Part shown: positions 1 through 8,375 of the stretch, in pieces | How positions within the stretch are numbered: the first letter of the stretch is position 1 | How the letters are laid out: each line of letters opens with the position of its first letter | Assembly: GCF_001187905.1 (NCBI RefSeq) | Contig: NZ_LGIS01000017.1 | Coordinates: 1 to 64,000 of the forward strand | DNA: 64,000 bases | Origin: Pantoea sp. RIT-PI-b | GTDB lineage: Bacteria > Pseudomonadota > Gammaproteobacteria > Enterobacterales > Enterobacteriaceae | Reading direction: 5' to 3' | Notes under the pieces: model-generated | The model's input: only the letters and a program-made list of their open reading frames with translations | What the model was told of the DNA's origin: nothing | Databases searched by the model: none | Program-made: the position numbers and the translations under genes

Positions 1-2
1 GG

Positions 3-137
3 TTCAAATACACCGGCCTGAACGGCGCGATCGTCGGCATGACCACCTTCGGTGAGTCAGCGCCAGCGGATCAGCTGTTTAAAGCGTTTGGCTTCACCGT
101 TGAGAACGTGGTTAAAACGGCGAAATCGATTCTGTGA
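3..137 (+). CDS. tkt: transketolase, C-terminal end (partial)
   Basis: Only the last 44 codons are in the window; the gene begins to the left. The reading frame ends in [19 protein letters not shown] and a closing FGFTVENVV segment, which is the typical end of enterobacterial TktA/TktB. Transketolase is a thiamine-diphosphate enzyme of the pentose phosphate pathway that moves two-carbon units between sugar phosphates in the cytoplasm. The visible part is the C-terminal domain, so the active site cannot be checked. A hairpin terminator follows ten bases after the stop. Whether this is the tktA-type or tktB-type paralogue cannot be decided from this fragment. Confidence 0.9.
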   Translation, partial: FKYTGLNGAIVGMTTFGESAPADQLFKAFGFTVENVVKTAKSIL

Positions 138-146
138 GAGTGAAGC

Positions 147-171
147 GGCGTCCCAGCGGGACGCCCTTCTT
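147..171 (+). terminator. rho-independent terminator after tkt
   Basis: GGCGTCCC and GGGACGCC form an 8-bp stem with a 3-base loop, followed by CTTCTT. It lies between the tkt stop and the convergent TetR gene. Confidence 0.7.
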
Positions 172-173
172 AA

Positions 174-779
174 CTACGCGGTAATACGAATGATTTTTTG
201 CGTCATGCTCATGGCTGAATCAAACGGGCCGGTATTGCGCACGATTTTTACCATCACGCTGGCGCCCACCCAAAGCTGATACAGGCTTTCCGCTACCCGG
301 CCGGGTGTATCATCAATAGCCAGTGAACCCTCTTCAACGCCCGCTTCCAACGCTTCCGCCAGTCGCGAGATGATACCCGAGGTGCCATTTTGCAACGTAA
401 CGCGCATGTAATCCGACAGATCGGCAACTTCAGCGCCCAGCTTCACCGCCAGGCACTTGCCCTGACAATCGGAGAACGATTGCGATTCGCGCCACAGCTG
501 CCAGTAGTTCATTAGCCGCTGCGCCATCGTGAGCCCCGGCTGAGCAAGCGTGGTATCAAGCTCAGCCAGATAATCATCAAAATAGCGCGCCAGCATCGCG
601 ACGCCGAACGCTTCTTTCGAACTGAAGTAATGGTAGAAAGAGCCTTTCGGCACGCCTGCATCGGTGAGGATTTCATTCAATCCGACCGCCGAAAATCCCT
701 TGCCCGCCATAATACGTTGGCCGGTGGCAAGGATGTGATCGCGGATTTCATTACTGTGTAATTGGGATGTAGTCGTCAT
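174..779 (-). CDS. NemR-like TetR family repressor
   Basis: 201 residues, the length of NemR. The N-terminal helix-turn-helix covers roughly residues 10-60 and ends in the TetR signature VPKGSFYHYFSSKEAFGVAM, nearly the same as in NemR. The C-terminal ligand domain keeps the NemR-like core with two cysteines in CQGKCLAVKL. In E. coli NemR, cysteines in this area sense electrophiles and hypochlorite (known for the family). A 15-bp inverted repeat lies about 20 bases before the start codon, and two identical copies precede the DJ-1/PfpI gene, so autoregulation and control of that gene are likely (inference). The gene points the same way as the PfpI gene, with an alpha/beta hydrolase remnant between them. 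Confidence 0.85.
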   Translation of the reverse strand: MTTTSQLHSNEIRDHILATGQRIMAGKGFSAVGLNEILTDAGVPKGSFYHYFSSKEAFGVAMLARYFDDYLAELDTTLAQPGLTMAQRLMNYWQLWRESQSFSDCQGKCLAVKLGAEVADLSDYMRVTLQNGTSGIISRLAEALEAGVEEGSLAIDDTPGRVAESLYQLWVGASVMVKIVRNTGPFDSAMSMTQKIIRITA

Positions 780-799
780 AGCGTTAGATTACCAAATAC

Positions 800-814
800 T
801 AGACCAGTCGTCTA
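800..814. promoter_or_regulatory. operator box 1 of the NemR-like repressor
   Basis: TAGACCAGTCGTCTA: inverted TAGAC/GTCTA arms around CAGTC, just upstream of the TetR start codon. The same 15-mer occurs twice more upstream of the DJ-1/PfpI gene. Confidence 0.8.
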
Positions 815-833
815 TGAGCAGATTATACGCAAA

Positions 834-959
834 TTACTGCGATAAGCTACGGGCCGCATGCTCGATCGCCGCCGCCATTTCCCTTGGCTGTGAGGCATAG
901 AAAGCATGATTGCCTTTCAGTTCCGTCACCGTGCGACAAGGGAATAGACAGCGGTTCAT
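834..959 (-). pseudogene. C-terminal remnant of an alpha/beta hydrolase
   Basis: In the gap between the TetR and PfpI genes, the minus strand encodes 41 codons ending in VTELKGNHAFYASQPREMA and a short helical tail. This resembles the C-terminal end of alpha/beta hydrolases, where the catalytic histidine follows a Lys-Gly step (here KGNHAFYASQP). Everything upstream is lost: the frame runs straight into the 3' end of the PfpI gene. No ribosome-binding site precedes the first ATG. I read it as the leftover of a hydrolase gene once sited between the PfpI and TetR genes. The family assignment rests on a short motif only. Confidence 0.6.
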
Positions 960-969
960 CCCGATAAGT

Positions 970-1650
970 TTATTGCGCCAGTTGTTTGATTAACTGTTGC
1001 GCCGTCTCTGCTGAAGAAGTTGGGTTTTGTCCGGTAATCAGCAAACCATCGCTAACCACATATGAACTCCAGTCGGCACCTTTCGAGTACAGACCGCCCT
1101 TAGCGATCAGCTCGTCTTCCACCAGGAACGGCACCACCTTCGTCAGGCCGACCGCTTCCTCTTCGCTATTGGTAAAACCGGTGACTTTGCGCCCTGCTAC
1201 CAGCGGTTTGCCTGCTGGCGTTTTGACGTGGCGCAGCACGCCCGGCGCATGACATACCAGCGCCACGTGTTTGTTGGCTGCGAGGAAACCTTCGATCAAG
1301 GCAATCGAGTGCTTATCTTCGGCTAAATCCCACAGCGGACCGTGGCCGCCTGGGTAAAACACCGCGTCAAAATCCGCAGGTGAAACGCTATCCAGACGAA
1401 CGGTGGCGGCGAGCTGTGCGGTTGCTGCAGCATCTGCTTCAAAGCGATGGGTTTGTTCGGTCTGAAAATCGGGCTCGTTGCTTTTCGGATCTAACGGCGG
1501 GTTGCCGCCTTTCGGTGACGCCAGGGTGATTTCTGCGCCGGCATCCTTGAAGGCGTAGTAAGGCGCAGCCAACTCTTCCAGCCAGAAACCGGTTTTGCGG
1601 CCGGTATTACCCAATTGATCGTGTGAGGTCAAAACCATAAGAATCTTCAT
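970..1650 (-). CDS. DJ-1/PfpI family glyoxalase III-like protein
   Basis: 226 residues of the class I glutamine-amidotransferase-like fold, Hsp31-like branch. The nucleophile elbow is visible as ALVCHAPGVL (Cys-His), preceded by the FYPGGHGPLWDL loop. In this branch the Cys works with an upstream Glu and His in converting methylglyoxal to lactate or repairing glycated groups (family knowledge). An AGGAG ribosome site lies 8 bases before the ATG. Two NemR-type operators precede the gene, so induction by reactive carbonyls or electrophiles is the simplest reading (inference). Annotation pipelines would call it type 1 glutamine amidotransferase domain protein; amidotransferase activity itself is not expected. 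Confidence 0.85.
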   Translation of the reverse strand: MKILMVLTSHDQLGNTGRKTGFWLEELAAPYYAFKDAGAEITLASPKGGNPPLDPKSNEPDFQTEQTHRFEADAAATAQLAATVRLDSVSPADFDAVFYPGGHGPLWDLAEDKHSIALIEGFLAANKHVALVCHAPGVLRHVKTPAGKPLVAGRKVTGFTNSEEEAVGLTKVVPFLVEDELIAKGGLYSKGADWSSYVVSDGLLITGQNPTSSAETAQQLIKQLAQ

Positions 1651-1687
1651 TGTAAATCTCCTGCTTGCTGGATTTAAACATCTAAAC

Positions 1688-1743
1688 TAGACCAGTCGTC
1701 TAGAGCTTGAATTCAAAGTAACAGCAAATAGACCAGTCGTCTA
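1688..1743. promoter_or_regulatory. paired NemR-type operators upstream of PfpI gene
   Basis: Two exact copies of TAGACCAGTCGTCTA at 1688-1702 and 1729-1743. Their starts are 41 bp apart, about four helical turns, so dimers would bind the same face. A third copy is at 800-814. Confidence 0.8.
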
Positions 1744-1852
1744 GAGGTTAATTCATTTTTTACTGCCGTGAAATGCGCCCGCGATTGTTACTTTCTATCC
1801 GCTTGCGGGTAATCTATCCCCATTTACTCTCTCTCATGGAACTGGAGAAATC

Positions 1853-2869
1853 ATGTCTACCTTACGTTTGCTCATCTCTGACTCACACGATCCCTGGTTC
1901 AATCTGGCGGTGGAAGAGTGTATTTTCCGCCAGATGCCAACGACGCAGCGTGTGCTGTTTCTTTGGCAGAATGCTGAAACCGTGGTGATCGGGCGCGCAC
2001 AAAATCCATGGAAAGAGTGCAATACGCGGCGCATGGCAGAAGACGGCATTAAGCTGGCGCGCCGCAGTAGCGGTGGTGGTGCGGTGTTTCACGATTTGGG
2101 CAACTGCTGCTTCACCTTTATGGCCGGCAAACCTGAATACGATAAAACCGTCTCTACCGCGATCATCCTGCGTGCGCTTGAGCAGCTCGGCATTGCCGCT
2201 GAAGCGTCAGGGCGCAACGATATCGTGGTGAATGTTGACGGTAACGTGCGCAAAATTTCCGGTTCCGCCTACCGTGAAACGCCAGATCGGGGTTTTCATC
2301 ACGGCACCTTTTTAATGAATGCTGATCTGTCGCGTCTCGCCGATTACCTCAATCCAGACATCAAAAAATTACAGGCGAAAGGCATCAGTTCGGTACGATC
2401 GCGTGTGGCTAACATCGTCGATTTGGTGCCGGACATCAGCTTTGCAGCGATATGCCGCGAGGTGATTGCCGCCTACTTCGCTTACTACCATGAGCAGTGC
2501 GAACCGGAGCATATCTCCCCTGAGGCGCTGCCTGACTTACCTGGCTTCAGGCAGCAGTTTGCCCGGCAAAGCAGCTGGGAGTGGAATTTTGGCAACGCGC
2601 CGGATTTCTCGCATTTGCTGAATGAGCGCTTTGTCTGGGGCGGCGTGGAGATCCATTTCGATGTGGAACGCGGCGTGATTTCCCGCTGCCAGATTTTCAC
2701 CGACAGCTTGAACCCTGCGCCATTAGAGACGCTGGCGTTACGCCTGCAGGGCGCGGTATATCGACCAGAAACCATGTCGACGCAAGTCGCGCAGTTGAAA
2801 GCGGAATGTCCAGAACAGCTGAATGAACTGAGCCAGCTGGAAAGCTGGCTGGTCAGTAGCGTGAGTTAA
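1853..2869 (+). CDS. lplA: lipoate-protein ligase A
   Basis: 338 residues, the same length as E. coli LplA. The enzyme activates free lipoate with ATP and attaches it to lipoyl domains of 2-oxoacid dehydrogenases and GcvH. The lipoate-binding motif [15 protein letters not shown] lies around residues 70-85. A conserved lysine loop follows ([15 protein letters not shown]), and the HHGTFLMN segment is also typical. The C-terminal accessory domain is present. Start ATG follows GGAG. It stands alone, with a hairpin after the stop. Confidence 0.95.
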   Translation: MSTLRLLISDSHDPWFNLAVEECIFRQMPTTQRVLFLWQNAETVVIGRAQNPWKECNTRRMAEDGIKLARRSSGGGAVFHDLGNCCFTFMAGKPEYDKTVSTAIILRALEQLGIAAEASGRNDIVVNVDGNVRKISGSAYRETPDRGFHHGTFLMNADLSRLADYLNPDIKKLQAKGISSVRSRVANIVDLVPDISFAAICREVIAAYFAYYHEQCEPEHISPEALPDLPGFRQQFARQSSWEWNFGNAPDFSHLLNERFVWGGVEIHFDVERGVISRCQIFTDSLNPAPLETLALRLQGAVYRPETMSTQVAQLKAECPEQLNELSQLESWLVSSVS

Positions 2870-2877
2870 CTATGATT

Positions 2878-2901
2878 CAGGTGCGCCGTTGCGCGCACCT
2901 G
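2878..2901 (+). terminator. hairpin between convergent lplA and PTS gene
   Basis: CAGGTGCGC and GCGCACCTG form a 9-bp stem with a 6-base loop. The T-run after it is interrupted (GTTCGCTTATTTT), so efficiency is uncertain. Confidence 0.5.
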
Positions 2902-2906
2902 TTCGC

Positions 2907-4298
2907 TTATTTTCTCTCTGTCTGCACCACTAAATCAGGTTCCTTGCCCACCAATATCAGCGTCAGGCTAAAGGACATAATCAAGGCAATCGCCACACCA
3001 GAAACTGCCCAGATAAAGTACGGTCCAATATAGGCTGGCAGACTAAAGATACTGGAAAGAATATAGCCATATAAACGCACGCCAAAGAAACCAATAAACG
3101 CGGATGCCAACGCGCTGGAAACCGTGGCGGCGATAAAGGCTTTTTTGTAGCGGGTTAATACGCCAAACAGCGCCGGTTCCGTGATGCCTAATAGTGCTGA
3201 AATGGCGGCTGAAAGTGTTACCACTTTATCCTGGCGATGTTTACTTAATGTCCATATAGCAAAAGTCGCGCCGGCAATCGACATATTGGCCATAAACATC
3301 ATGGGCATTAACATGTCATAACCGCGATCGCTGAAGTTTTGTAGCGCGATCGGTGTCATCGCATGGTGCATACCGGTTAGCACCGCAATAGGCCGGATCG
3401 CGCCGACAATCAAGCCGGCAAAGCTGGAAGAAATACTGAATAAGCCTTCAATAAATAACGCTAACCCTTTGCCCAACCAGATGCCCATCGGGCCAATCAC
3501 CACCAGCGCCGTCAGTGCCGCGAGGAACAGCGTTAAGGTTGGCGTAAAGACGGTCTTCAACACCTCGGGCATAATACGATCCACCCAGCGATGGATATAG
3601 CTAAGCGCCAGAATAGAAAAAATTACCGGAATAACGCTGGAGGCATAATTAAACACCGAAACCGGAATCACGCCCATCAGCCAAAACGCACTTATCGCCC
3701 CTTCCTGATGCGCCGCCAGCGTTTTAGCCGCGTCGATTAATGTGGGATACATTAAACACGCGGCAACAGCCGCCGCGAGATACTCATTGGTTTTAAATAT
3801 TTTGGCTGCAGAGACTGCCAAAAAGAACGGTAGGAAATAGAATACTCCGCTGGCGATTAAATCAATCACCATTACCGTATCACTCTTTGCCGAAATCAGT
3901 TTTAACGCCACTAATCCGGCCAGCAATCCTTTGATCATCCCTGCCCCAGCAATCGCCGGGACAATAGGCCCGAATACGCCGGAGACGGTATCCATAAACA
4001 TCGACACCACACTTTTACGTGTTTTTTCACTCGACGCAGTCTGTGCGCTATCGCTATTTAATACCGGAGCGATCTGCTCATACCAGCTATTCACCTGCGG
4101 ACCAATAATGATTTGAAACTGCTCGCTCTGCATTTGCGCACCCAGTATGCCGGGCAAGGTTTTAATTTCACTCTGGTTAACTTTATTGTCATCAATCAGA
4201 TCAAAGCGCAGGCGCGTCATGCAGTGCCAGACTTTATTAATATTACTCTTCCCACCCACTAAGTGGATTATATTTTTTATGACTTCCTGCGTTCCCAT
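2907..4298 (-). CDS. PTS EIIBC component, glucose/beta-glucoside superfamily
   Basis: About 463 residues from the chosen ATG, which has AGGAG six bases upstream; a longer frame upstream lacks such a site. The N-terminal EIIB domain carries the phosphorylated cysteine in KVWHCMTRLRF (Cys26). A linker near residues 80-100 leads to a roughly ten-helix EIIC domain with the conserved GMHHAMTPI and ITEPALFG segments. There is no fused EIIA, so the protein must borrow a EIIA such as Crr. It is divergent from a ManD-type dehydratase and close to a GntR/UTRA regulator, so these three probably form one regulon. The substrate is not predictable; the usual choice would be a hexose derivative or glycoside. 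Confidence 0.85.
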   Translation of the reverse strand: MGTQEVIKNIIHLVGGKSNINKVWHCMTRLRFDLIDDNKVNQSEIKTLPGILGAQMQSEQFQIIIGPQVNSWYEQIAPVLNSDSAQTASSEKTRKSVVSMFMDTVSGVFGPIVPAIAGAGMIKGLLAGLVALKLISAKSDTVMVIDLIASGVFYFLPFFLAVSAAKIFKTNEYLAAAVAACLMYPTLIDAAKTLAAHQEGAISAFWLMGVIPVSVFNYASSVIPVIFSILALSYIHRWVDRIMPEVLKTVFTPTLTLFLAALTALVVIGPMGIWLGKGLALFIEGLFSISSSFAGLIVGAIRPIAVLTGMHHAMTPIALQNFSDRGYDMLMPMMFMANMSIAGATFAIWTLSKHRQDKVVTLSAAISALLGITEPALFGVLTRYKKAFIAATVSSALASAFIGFFGVRLYGYILSSIFSLPAYIGPYFIWAVSGVAIALIMSFSLTLILVGKEPDLVVQTERK

Positions 4299-4383
4299 AG
4301 TGGCTCCTGAGGGAAGAAAAATGGTGTGATAAAAGCTGCCGTGGATGGTAATAAATGCCAGAGTGCAAAACAAACCAATAAAT

Positions 4384-4399
4384 CATGATGAAGATCACA
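4384..4399. promoter_or_regulatory. possible CRP site upstream of PTS gene
   Basis: CATGATGAAGATCACA matches TGTGA-N6-TCACA with two mismatches in one arm, 86 bp upstream of the EIIBC start. CRP control is usual for PTS genes, but the match is modest. Confidence 0.35.
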
Positions 4400-4439
4400 A
4401 AACCTGCCACAGCAGGACAAATAAACCATTAAATTCCTA

Positions 4440-4484
4440 ATTGGTCCGTTTTTTTAAGGAAAAATTAAAGCTTTCCTAACCAAT
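4440..4484. promoter_or_regulatory. inverted repeats between EIIBC and ManD genes
   Basis: ATTGGT (4440-4445) and ACCAAT (4479-4484) bracket an inner AGGAAA/TTTCCT repeat. The nested dyads lie in the shared divergent promoter region and could bind the nearby GntR regulator. Assignment is speculative. Confidence 0.3.
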
Positions 4485-4602
4485 ATTTATTTCTTAAAAA
4501 AGGGTTTGCGCCTCAATAAAAAGCCAGTAATTATACGCAAAAAAATTCTTATCATACTGCTTTGATGTCGAACGCAGTCACTGCGCTGCAGGAGTATTTC
4601 TC

Positions 4603-5802
4603 GTGACCCCAACGATTATTGAGAGTATTAGCTGTTTTATTACCCGTCCGGATCGCCATAATCTGATTACCGTACGCGTCACCACCAATAAAGGCATTAC
4701 CGGTCATGGCTGTGCGACTTTTCAGCAGCGTCCGCTGGCGGTGAAAACCATGGTTGATGAATATCTGGTACCGTTATTAGTGGGACGTGATGCCAACAAT
4801 ATTGAAGATTTATGGCAGATGATGAACGTCAATGCCTATTGGCGTAATGGCCCGGTAACCAATAATGCTATTTCAGGGATTGATATGGCGTTGTGGGATA
4901 TTAAATCACAGCTGGCGGACATGCCTCTCTATCAGCTATGGGGCGGTAAAGCGCGCGATGCCATTGCAGCTTATACCCATGCCAGTGGAGAAACGCTGGC
5001 CGAACTTTTTAGTTCGGTTGATAACGCATTGGCAAAAGGTTATCGCCATATTCGCTGTCAGCTCGGTTTTTATGGCGGCACCGCGAAAGAGCTGAATTCG
5101 CCAGAGAACAGCACGGCTGGCGCCTATTATTCTCAGCAAGAGTACATGGCAAATACCCTTGAGATGTTCCGCGCGTTGCGAGAGAAATACGCCCACCGTT
5201 TTGAAATCCTGCACGACGTTCATGAACGCCTGTTTCCGCAACAGGCCATTCAGCTGGCAAAACAGCTTGAACCCTATATGCCCTATTTCCTCGAGGATGT
5301 GCTGCCGCCGGCGCAAACAGCCTGGCTGGCACAGTTGCGTCAGCAAAGTGCGGTTCCGCTGGCATTAGGTGAACTCTTTAACAATCCGGCTGAGTGGCAT
5401 GACTTAATTGTAAATCGCCGCATTGACTTTATTCGCTGCCACGTCTCGCAAATCGGTGGCATTACGCCCGCTTTAAAACTGGCGACGCTGTGTCAGGCGT
5501 TTGGCGTCAGACTGGCGTGGCATGGTCCAGGCGATATGACACCGATTGGCGTCGCGGTGAATACGCATCTAAATATCCATCTTCACAATGCCGCGATTCA
5601 GGAGTTTATTCCGCGCTCGGCGTTGACGGATGCCATTTTCCCAGGCGCGCCGGATATCAAAGAGGGCTATCTTTATCCCCCGCAGGCCTCGGGCATTGGC
5701 GTAACGTTTGACCAGGCGTTGGCAGAAAAATATCCGGTGGTGTACCGCCCGCATGAATGGACGCAGAGCCGTCTGCCGGATGGCACTATTCACACGCCGT
5801 GA
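4603..5802 (+). CDS. enolase-superfamily dehydratase, ManD/RspA type
   Basis: 399 residues starting at GTG with AGGAG nine bases upstream. The protein follows the ManD (mannonate/gluconate dehydratase, RspA-like) pattern. The metal-binding residues are visible as [14 protein letters not shown] and ALGELF. The catalytic histidine region is [11 protein letters not shown], which is diagnostic of ManD proteins. Known members dehydrate D-mannonate or D-gluconate to 2-keto-3-deoxygluconate, and many others have low or no activity. It sits divergent to a PTS EIIBC gene and ends one base before the convergent GntR gene. Because PTS delivers a phosphorylated sugar and ManD acts on free sugar acids, an unseen intermediate step or a divergent substrate is implied. 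Confidence 0.85.
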   Translation: MTPTIIESISCFITRPDRHNLITVRVTTNKGITGHGCATFQQRPLAVKTMVDEYLVPLLVGRDANNIEDLWQMMNVNAYWRNGPVTNNAISGIDMALWDIKSQLADMPLYQLWGGKARDAIAAYTHASGETLAELFSSVDNALAKGYRHIRCQLGFYGGTAKELNSPENSTAGAYYSQQEYMANTLEMFRALREKYAHRFEILHDVHERLFPQQAIQLAKQLEPYMPYFLEDVLPPAQTAWLAQLRQQSAVPLALGELFNNPAEWHDLIVNRRIDFIRCHVSQIGGITPALKLATLCQAFGVRLAWHGPGDMTPIGVAVNTHLNIHLHNAAIQEFIPRSALTDAIFPGAPDIKEGYLYPPQASGIGVTFDQALAEKYPVVYRPHEWTQSRLPDGTIHTP

Positions 5803-5803
5803 T

Positions 5804-6520
5804 TTAGCGCTGTTCCTGACGGAAGCGCAGATTGTCGGAATTGTGCGGAATCAGGTAGGTGCAGGTGTAGTTAATATCAATGATGTCACTGATTTCATAC
5901 ACCTGCCCGCCCTGCAGAATGCCGCGGTTAATAATGTGCATCGCCGGGCTGCCTTTTTTACACTGCAACAGAGCCGCCTGTTCGCGATTAACGTTAATAG
6001 CCCGATAGCTGGTGAGCAAATGTGAAATCTGGTAGCCCTTAGCTAACACATATTGCTGTATCGAACGCTCAATCACTTCACCGCTAAGGTCAGCAAATAA
6101 GCTGGCGGGCATGCGTGATATTTCGATCTGCACCGCGACATTATCGACAAAGCGCAGGCGGGAAAACTCCCAAATAAACGCGTCATCATTGATGGCGAAT
6201 ATTTGCTGCTCATCGCTGTCCGGGCGTCGTTTGCGCAGGCTAATCGCGCGGTAATGCATCTGGTCGAAGCGTTTTTCGGTGATGGAATTATAAACCAGCG
6301 GGTTATTACGTACCGTTTCATTGATCCAGATACCTGAGCCCTGCACGATGCGCACGGCGCCGATACTCACCAACTTCTCCAGCGCCTGGCGAATGGTAAA
6401 ACGGGAAACACCATACTCTTCCGCCAGTTGGCGTTCAGGAGGCAATTTGCGCGGTGCCGATGTGTCTTCCTGATAGATCTTGCTCAGCAAATCCTGGGTA
6501 ATGAACTCTTTCTTTTTCAT
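5804..6520 (-). CDS. GntR family regulator with UTRA domain
   Basis: 238 residues. The winged helix-turn-helix occupies about residues 8-75 with the GntR hallmark PPERQLAEEYGVSRFTIRQA. The rest matches a UTRA effector domain, ending in the typical ISDIIDINYTCTYLIP strand region. UTRA regulators usually bind phosphorylated sugars or similar metabolites. Start ATG has a strong GGAGGG site eight bases upstream, and that site can pair with an upstream TTACCCTCC (see 6525-6573). It is convergent with the ManD gene by a single base. It probably controls the EIIBC/ManD pair (inference from position). Confidence 0.85.
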   Translation of the reverse strand: MKKKEFITQDLLSKIYQEDTSAPRKLPPERQLAEEYGVSRFTIRQALEKLVSIGAVRIVQGSGIWINETVRNNPLVYNSITEKRFDQMHYRAISLRKRRPDSDEQQIFAINDDAFIWEFSRLRFVDNVAVQIEISRMPASLFADLSGEVIERSIQQYVLAKGYQISHLLTSYRAINVNREQAALLQCKKGSPAMHIINRGILQGGQVYEISDIIDINYTCTYLIPHNSDNLRFRQEQR

Positions 6521-6524
6521 TGAA

Positions 6525-6573
6525 TTACCCTCCTTTGGTCGATGTTCTGCCGATCATAACACGAGGAGGGTAA
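6525..6573 (-). promoter_or_regulatory. inverted repeat covering the gntR ribosome site
   Basis: In the gntR leader, TTACCCTCC (6573-6565, read on the minus strand) is complementary to GGAGGGTAA (6533-6525), which contains the Shine-Dalgarno sequence. Nine perfect pairs with a 31-base loop could hide the ribosome site, or the dyad could be a DNA operator. Confidence 0.4.
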
Positions 6574-6587
6574 CGCAACAGGCTGCG

Positions 6588-7292
6588 TTAGGCGCCGCTG
6601 ACGGTGCCACTCAGCACCGCAGGCACATCATCCTGCACCATAAACGCCACCAGCGTGGCATCACGCTCACCCGTAAGCGCTGGCAATGCCGTCGCCGCAC
6701 TGACGGAGTCGCCCTTATGCAGGCGCTCAGCGTCTATTTTCACAATACCGTCCAGCACGGTTATCCAGCTGGAATAGCCTGCGCGCTGCGGAAGTTGCAC
6801 CCGCTCGCCGCGTGCCAGTTTCACATCATAAATATAAACGGCCTGGCCCAGCGTCAACGGTGCTTCGCTGCCGTGCGGCCCGGCCAGCAGCGTCCAGGCG
6901 TTAACTGCTGCACCGTCTTCACGGGTAAAGCTATTAATACGTGCTTCGCCACCAGACCGGGCCGGGCGAATGCTGGCCTGCAGCATCTCGGTTTCGATAA
7001 AGGGTGCAGATTGTTCAACACGCGTACCGCTGCCCGCACTCACCATCAGCGCACGTTTCGCGTTGAGTGAAACAGTGGCGCCATTCTCAGTGCGGTGCAG
7101 CAGCGAGCCGCGCCAGACGTAACTAAAAATCTCGTCGTCCTGATGAGCTTGCAGCGGGATTTTCGCGCCCAGCTGCAGCGTCATCTGGTCGATAATCGCT
7201 AACGGCCCGAACGCTGCGCCAGGACGCTGACGCCGAATAGTAAATGGGCCATATTCAAACAGTTGATCGCGATCGGCACGCAAGATGTTCAT
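6588..7292 (-). CDS. pirin family protein
   Basis: About 234 residues from the ATG preceded by GAGGA; a longer frame of 280 residues has no good ribosome site. The double-stranded beta-helix (bicupin) fold is suggested by its length and by segments such as GAKIPLQAHQDDEIFSYVWRG and SAGSGTRVEQSAPF, which parallel the N-terminal cupin of YhhW/YhaK. Pirins bind a metal, and some have quercetinase activity. The usual His cluster seems reduced here (QAHQDDE keeps one His), so catalysis is uncertain. It is a single gene followed by the GntR gene on the same strand. Confidence 0.75.
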   Translation of the reverse strand: MNILRADRDQLFEYGPFTIRRQRPGAAFGPLAIIDQMTLQLGAKIPLQAHQDDEIFSYVWRGSLLHRTENGATVSLNAKRALMVSAGSGTRVEQSAPFIETEMLQASIRPARSGGEARINSFTREDGAAVNAWTLLAGPHGSEAPLTLGQAVYIYDVKLARGERVQLPQRAGYSSWITVLDGIVKIDAERLHKGDSVSAATALPALTGERDATLVAFMVQDDVPAVLSGTVSGA

Positions 7293-7463
7293 GGCTATTT
7301 TCCTCAATGATTTCTCTCTGACAACCATCATAGAGGCTGAAAAAATCCTGAACAGCAGGCAAAACTGCTCGCTTACATCAAAACTTTTGAATAAGGGAAG
7401 CCGGCTGTTTACCTGCCCATCCTGAGACAATATTGATGCATAAGCGGGTGCCGGATAACGCGT

Positions 7464-8234
7464 TTATACGGTGATCAGAGTGATATTCTCGTCACGAAAG
7501 GCGTTGTAAAACTCTTTATTCAGACTCTCTTCAACCACCAGCACATTGATCTGTTCGCAACCTGCAACTGAAAATCTGGCAACCGCGGGGATTTTATCGG
7601 CGGTGAGTCCAACGATCGTCTGATTACTTTGCTTGATCGCCGCTTTTTTAAATTCACAGTCTGCAAAGTCAAAACCGGTTAGCCCCGAGTCGGGACTCAT
7701 GGCGCATCCGCCGATAAAGGCCTGGTCAAAGATGATATTTCTAAGCTGCTCAATGGCGGTATTCCCTACGCAACCGCCGCTTTTTTTCTGAATATGTCCG
7801 CCCAGCATAATGACGTCGATATTGGGATGTTTTAACAGCACGGCGGCAATATCCGGTGCATTGGTGGCCACCGTTAATGAGAGCGCCTCCGGCAGCGCCA
7901 GCACCATCGCCAAATTGGTGGTGCCCGCATCAACAAATATGCAGCTATCGCTTTTAACCAGGGCTGCGCACTGTTTCGCGATTCTGTCCTTTTCTGCGTG
8001 GTTTTGCTGTTTTCGCTGTTGAAATGCATCCGCTTCGGGCAGCTGCAAGACTGCACCGCCATACACTTTTTTGCACAGCCCCTCTTTACTCAACTCATGC
8101 AAATCGCGCCGGATAGTGTGTTCAGACACCTGCATTTGCCTGGCGAGATCCACACACACTACGCGGCCCTGCTCACGCAAAATCTGCCGTATCAATGCCT
8201 GTCGCTGTTCGGGGAAAGCCGCATAATCGAGCAT
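7464..8234 (-). CDS. DeoR family transcriptional regulator
   Basis: 256 residues. The DeoR helix-turn-helix is at about residues 10-60 (VDLARQMQVSEHTIRRDLHE followed by the LCKKVYGGAV turn). The C-terminal DeoRC sensor has the expected FVDAGTTN, LGGHIQKKSGGCVG and FIGGCAMSPDSGLTGFD motifs, which bind a sugar phosphate in the family. It is divergent from an MFS transporter and VOC protein, which are its likely targets. A dyad lies in the shared intergenic region. Confidence 0.9.
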   Translation of the reverse strand: MLDYAAFPEQRQALIRQILREQGRVVCVDLARQMQVSEHTIRRDLHELSKEGLCKKVYGGAVLQLPEADAFQQRKQQNHAEKDRIAKQCAALVKSDSCIFVDAGTTNLAMVLALPEALSLTVATNAPDIAAVLLKHPNIDVIMLGGHIQKKSGGCVGNTAIEQLRNIIFDQAFIGGCAMSPDSGLTGFDFADCEFKKAAIKQSNQTIVGLTADKIPAVARFSVAGCEQINVLVVEESLNKEFYNAFRDENITLITV

Positions 8235-8275
8235 ATTAATTCCTTAAACCATCACAATCGATCTATACTGAGCAT

Positions 8276-8298
8276 AATCACGCAAACGTGCAGTGATT
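8276..8298. promoter_or_regulatory. dyad between deoR-type gene and MFS gene
   Basis: AATCAC and GTGATT arms separated by 11 bases, about 40 bp from the regulator's start codon and 80 bp from the transporter's. A possible operator for the DeoR protein. Confidence 0.4.
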
Positions 8299-8375
8299 GT
8301 CAATTTTCAAGTGCAACCCTATGGGAATCTGCCTTTCGCGCATAGGGCACTGATTCGTTTTTAACGAGGAATGAA

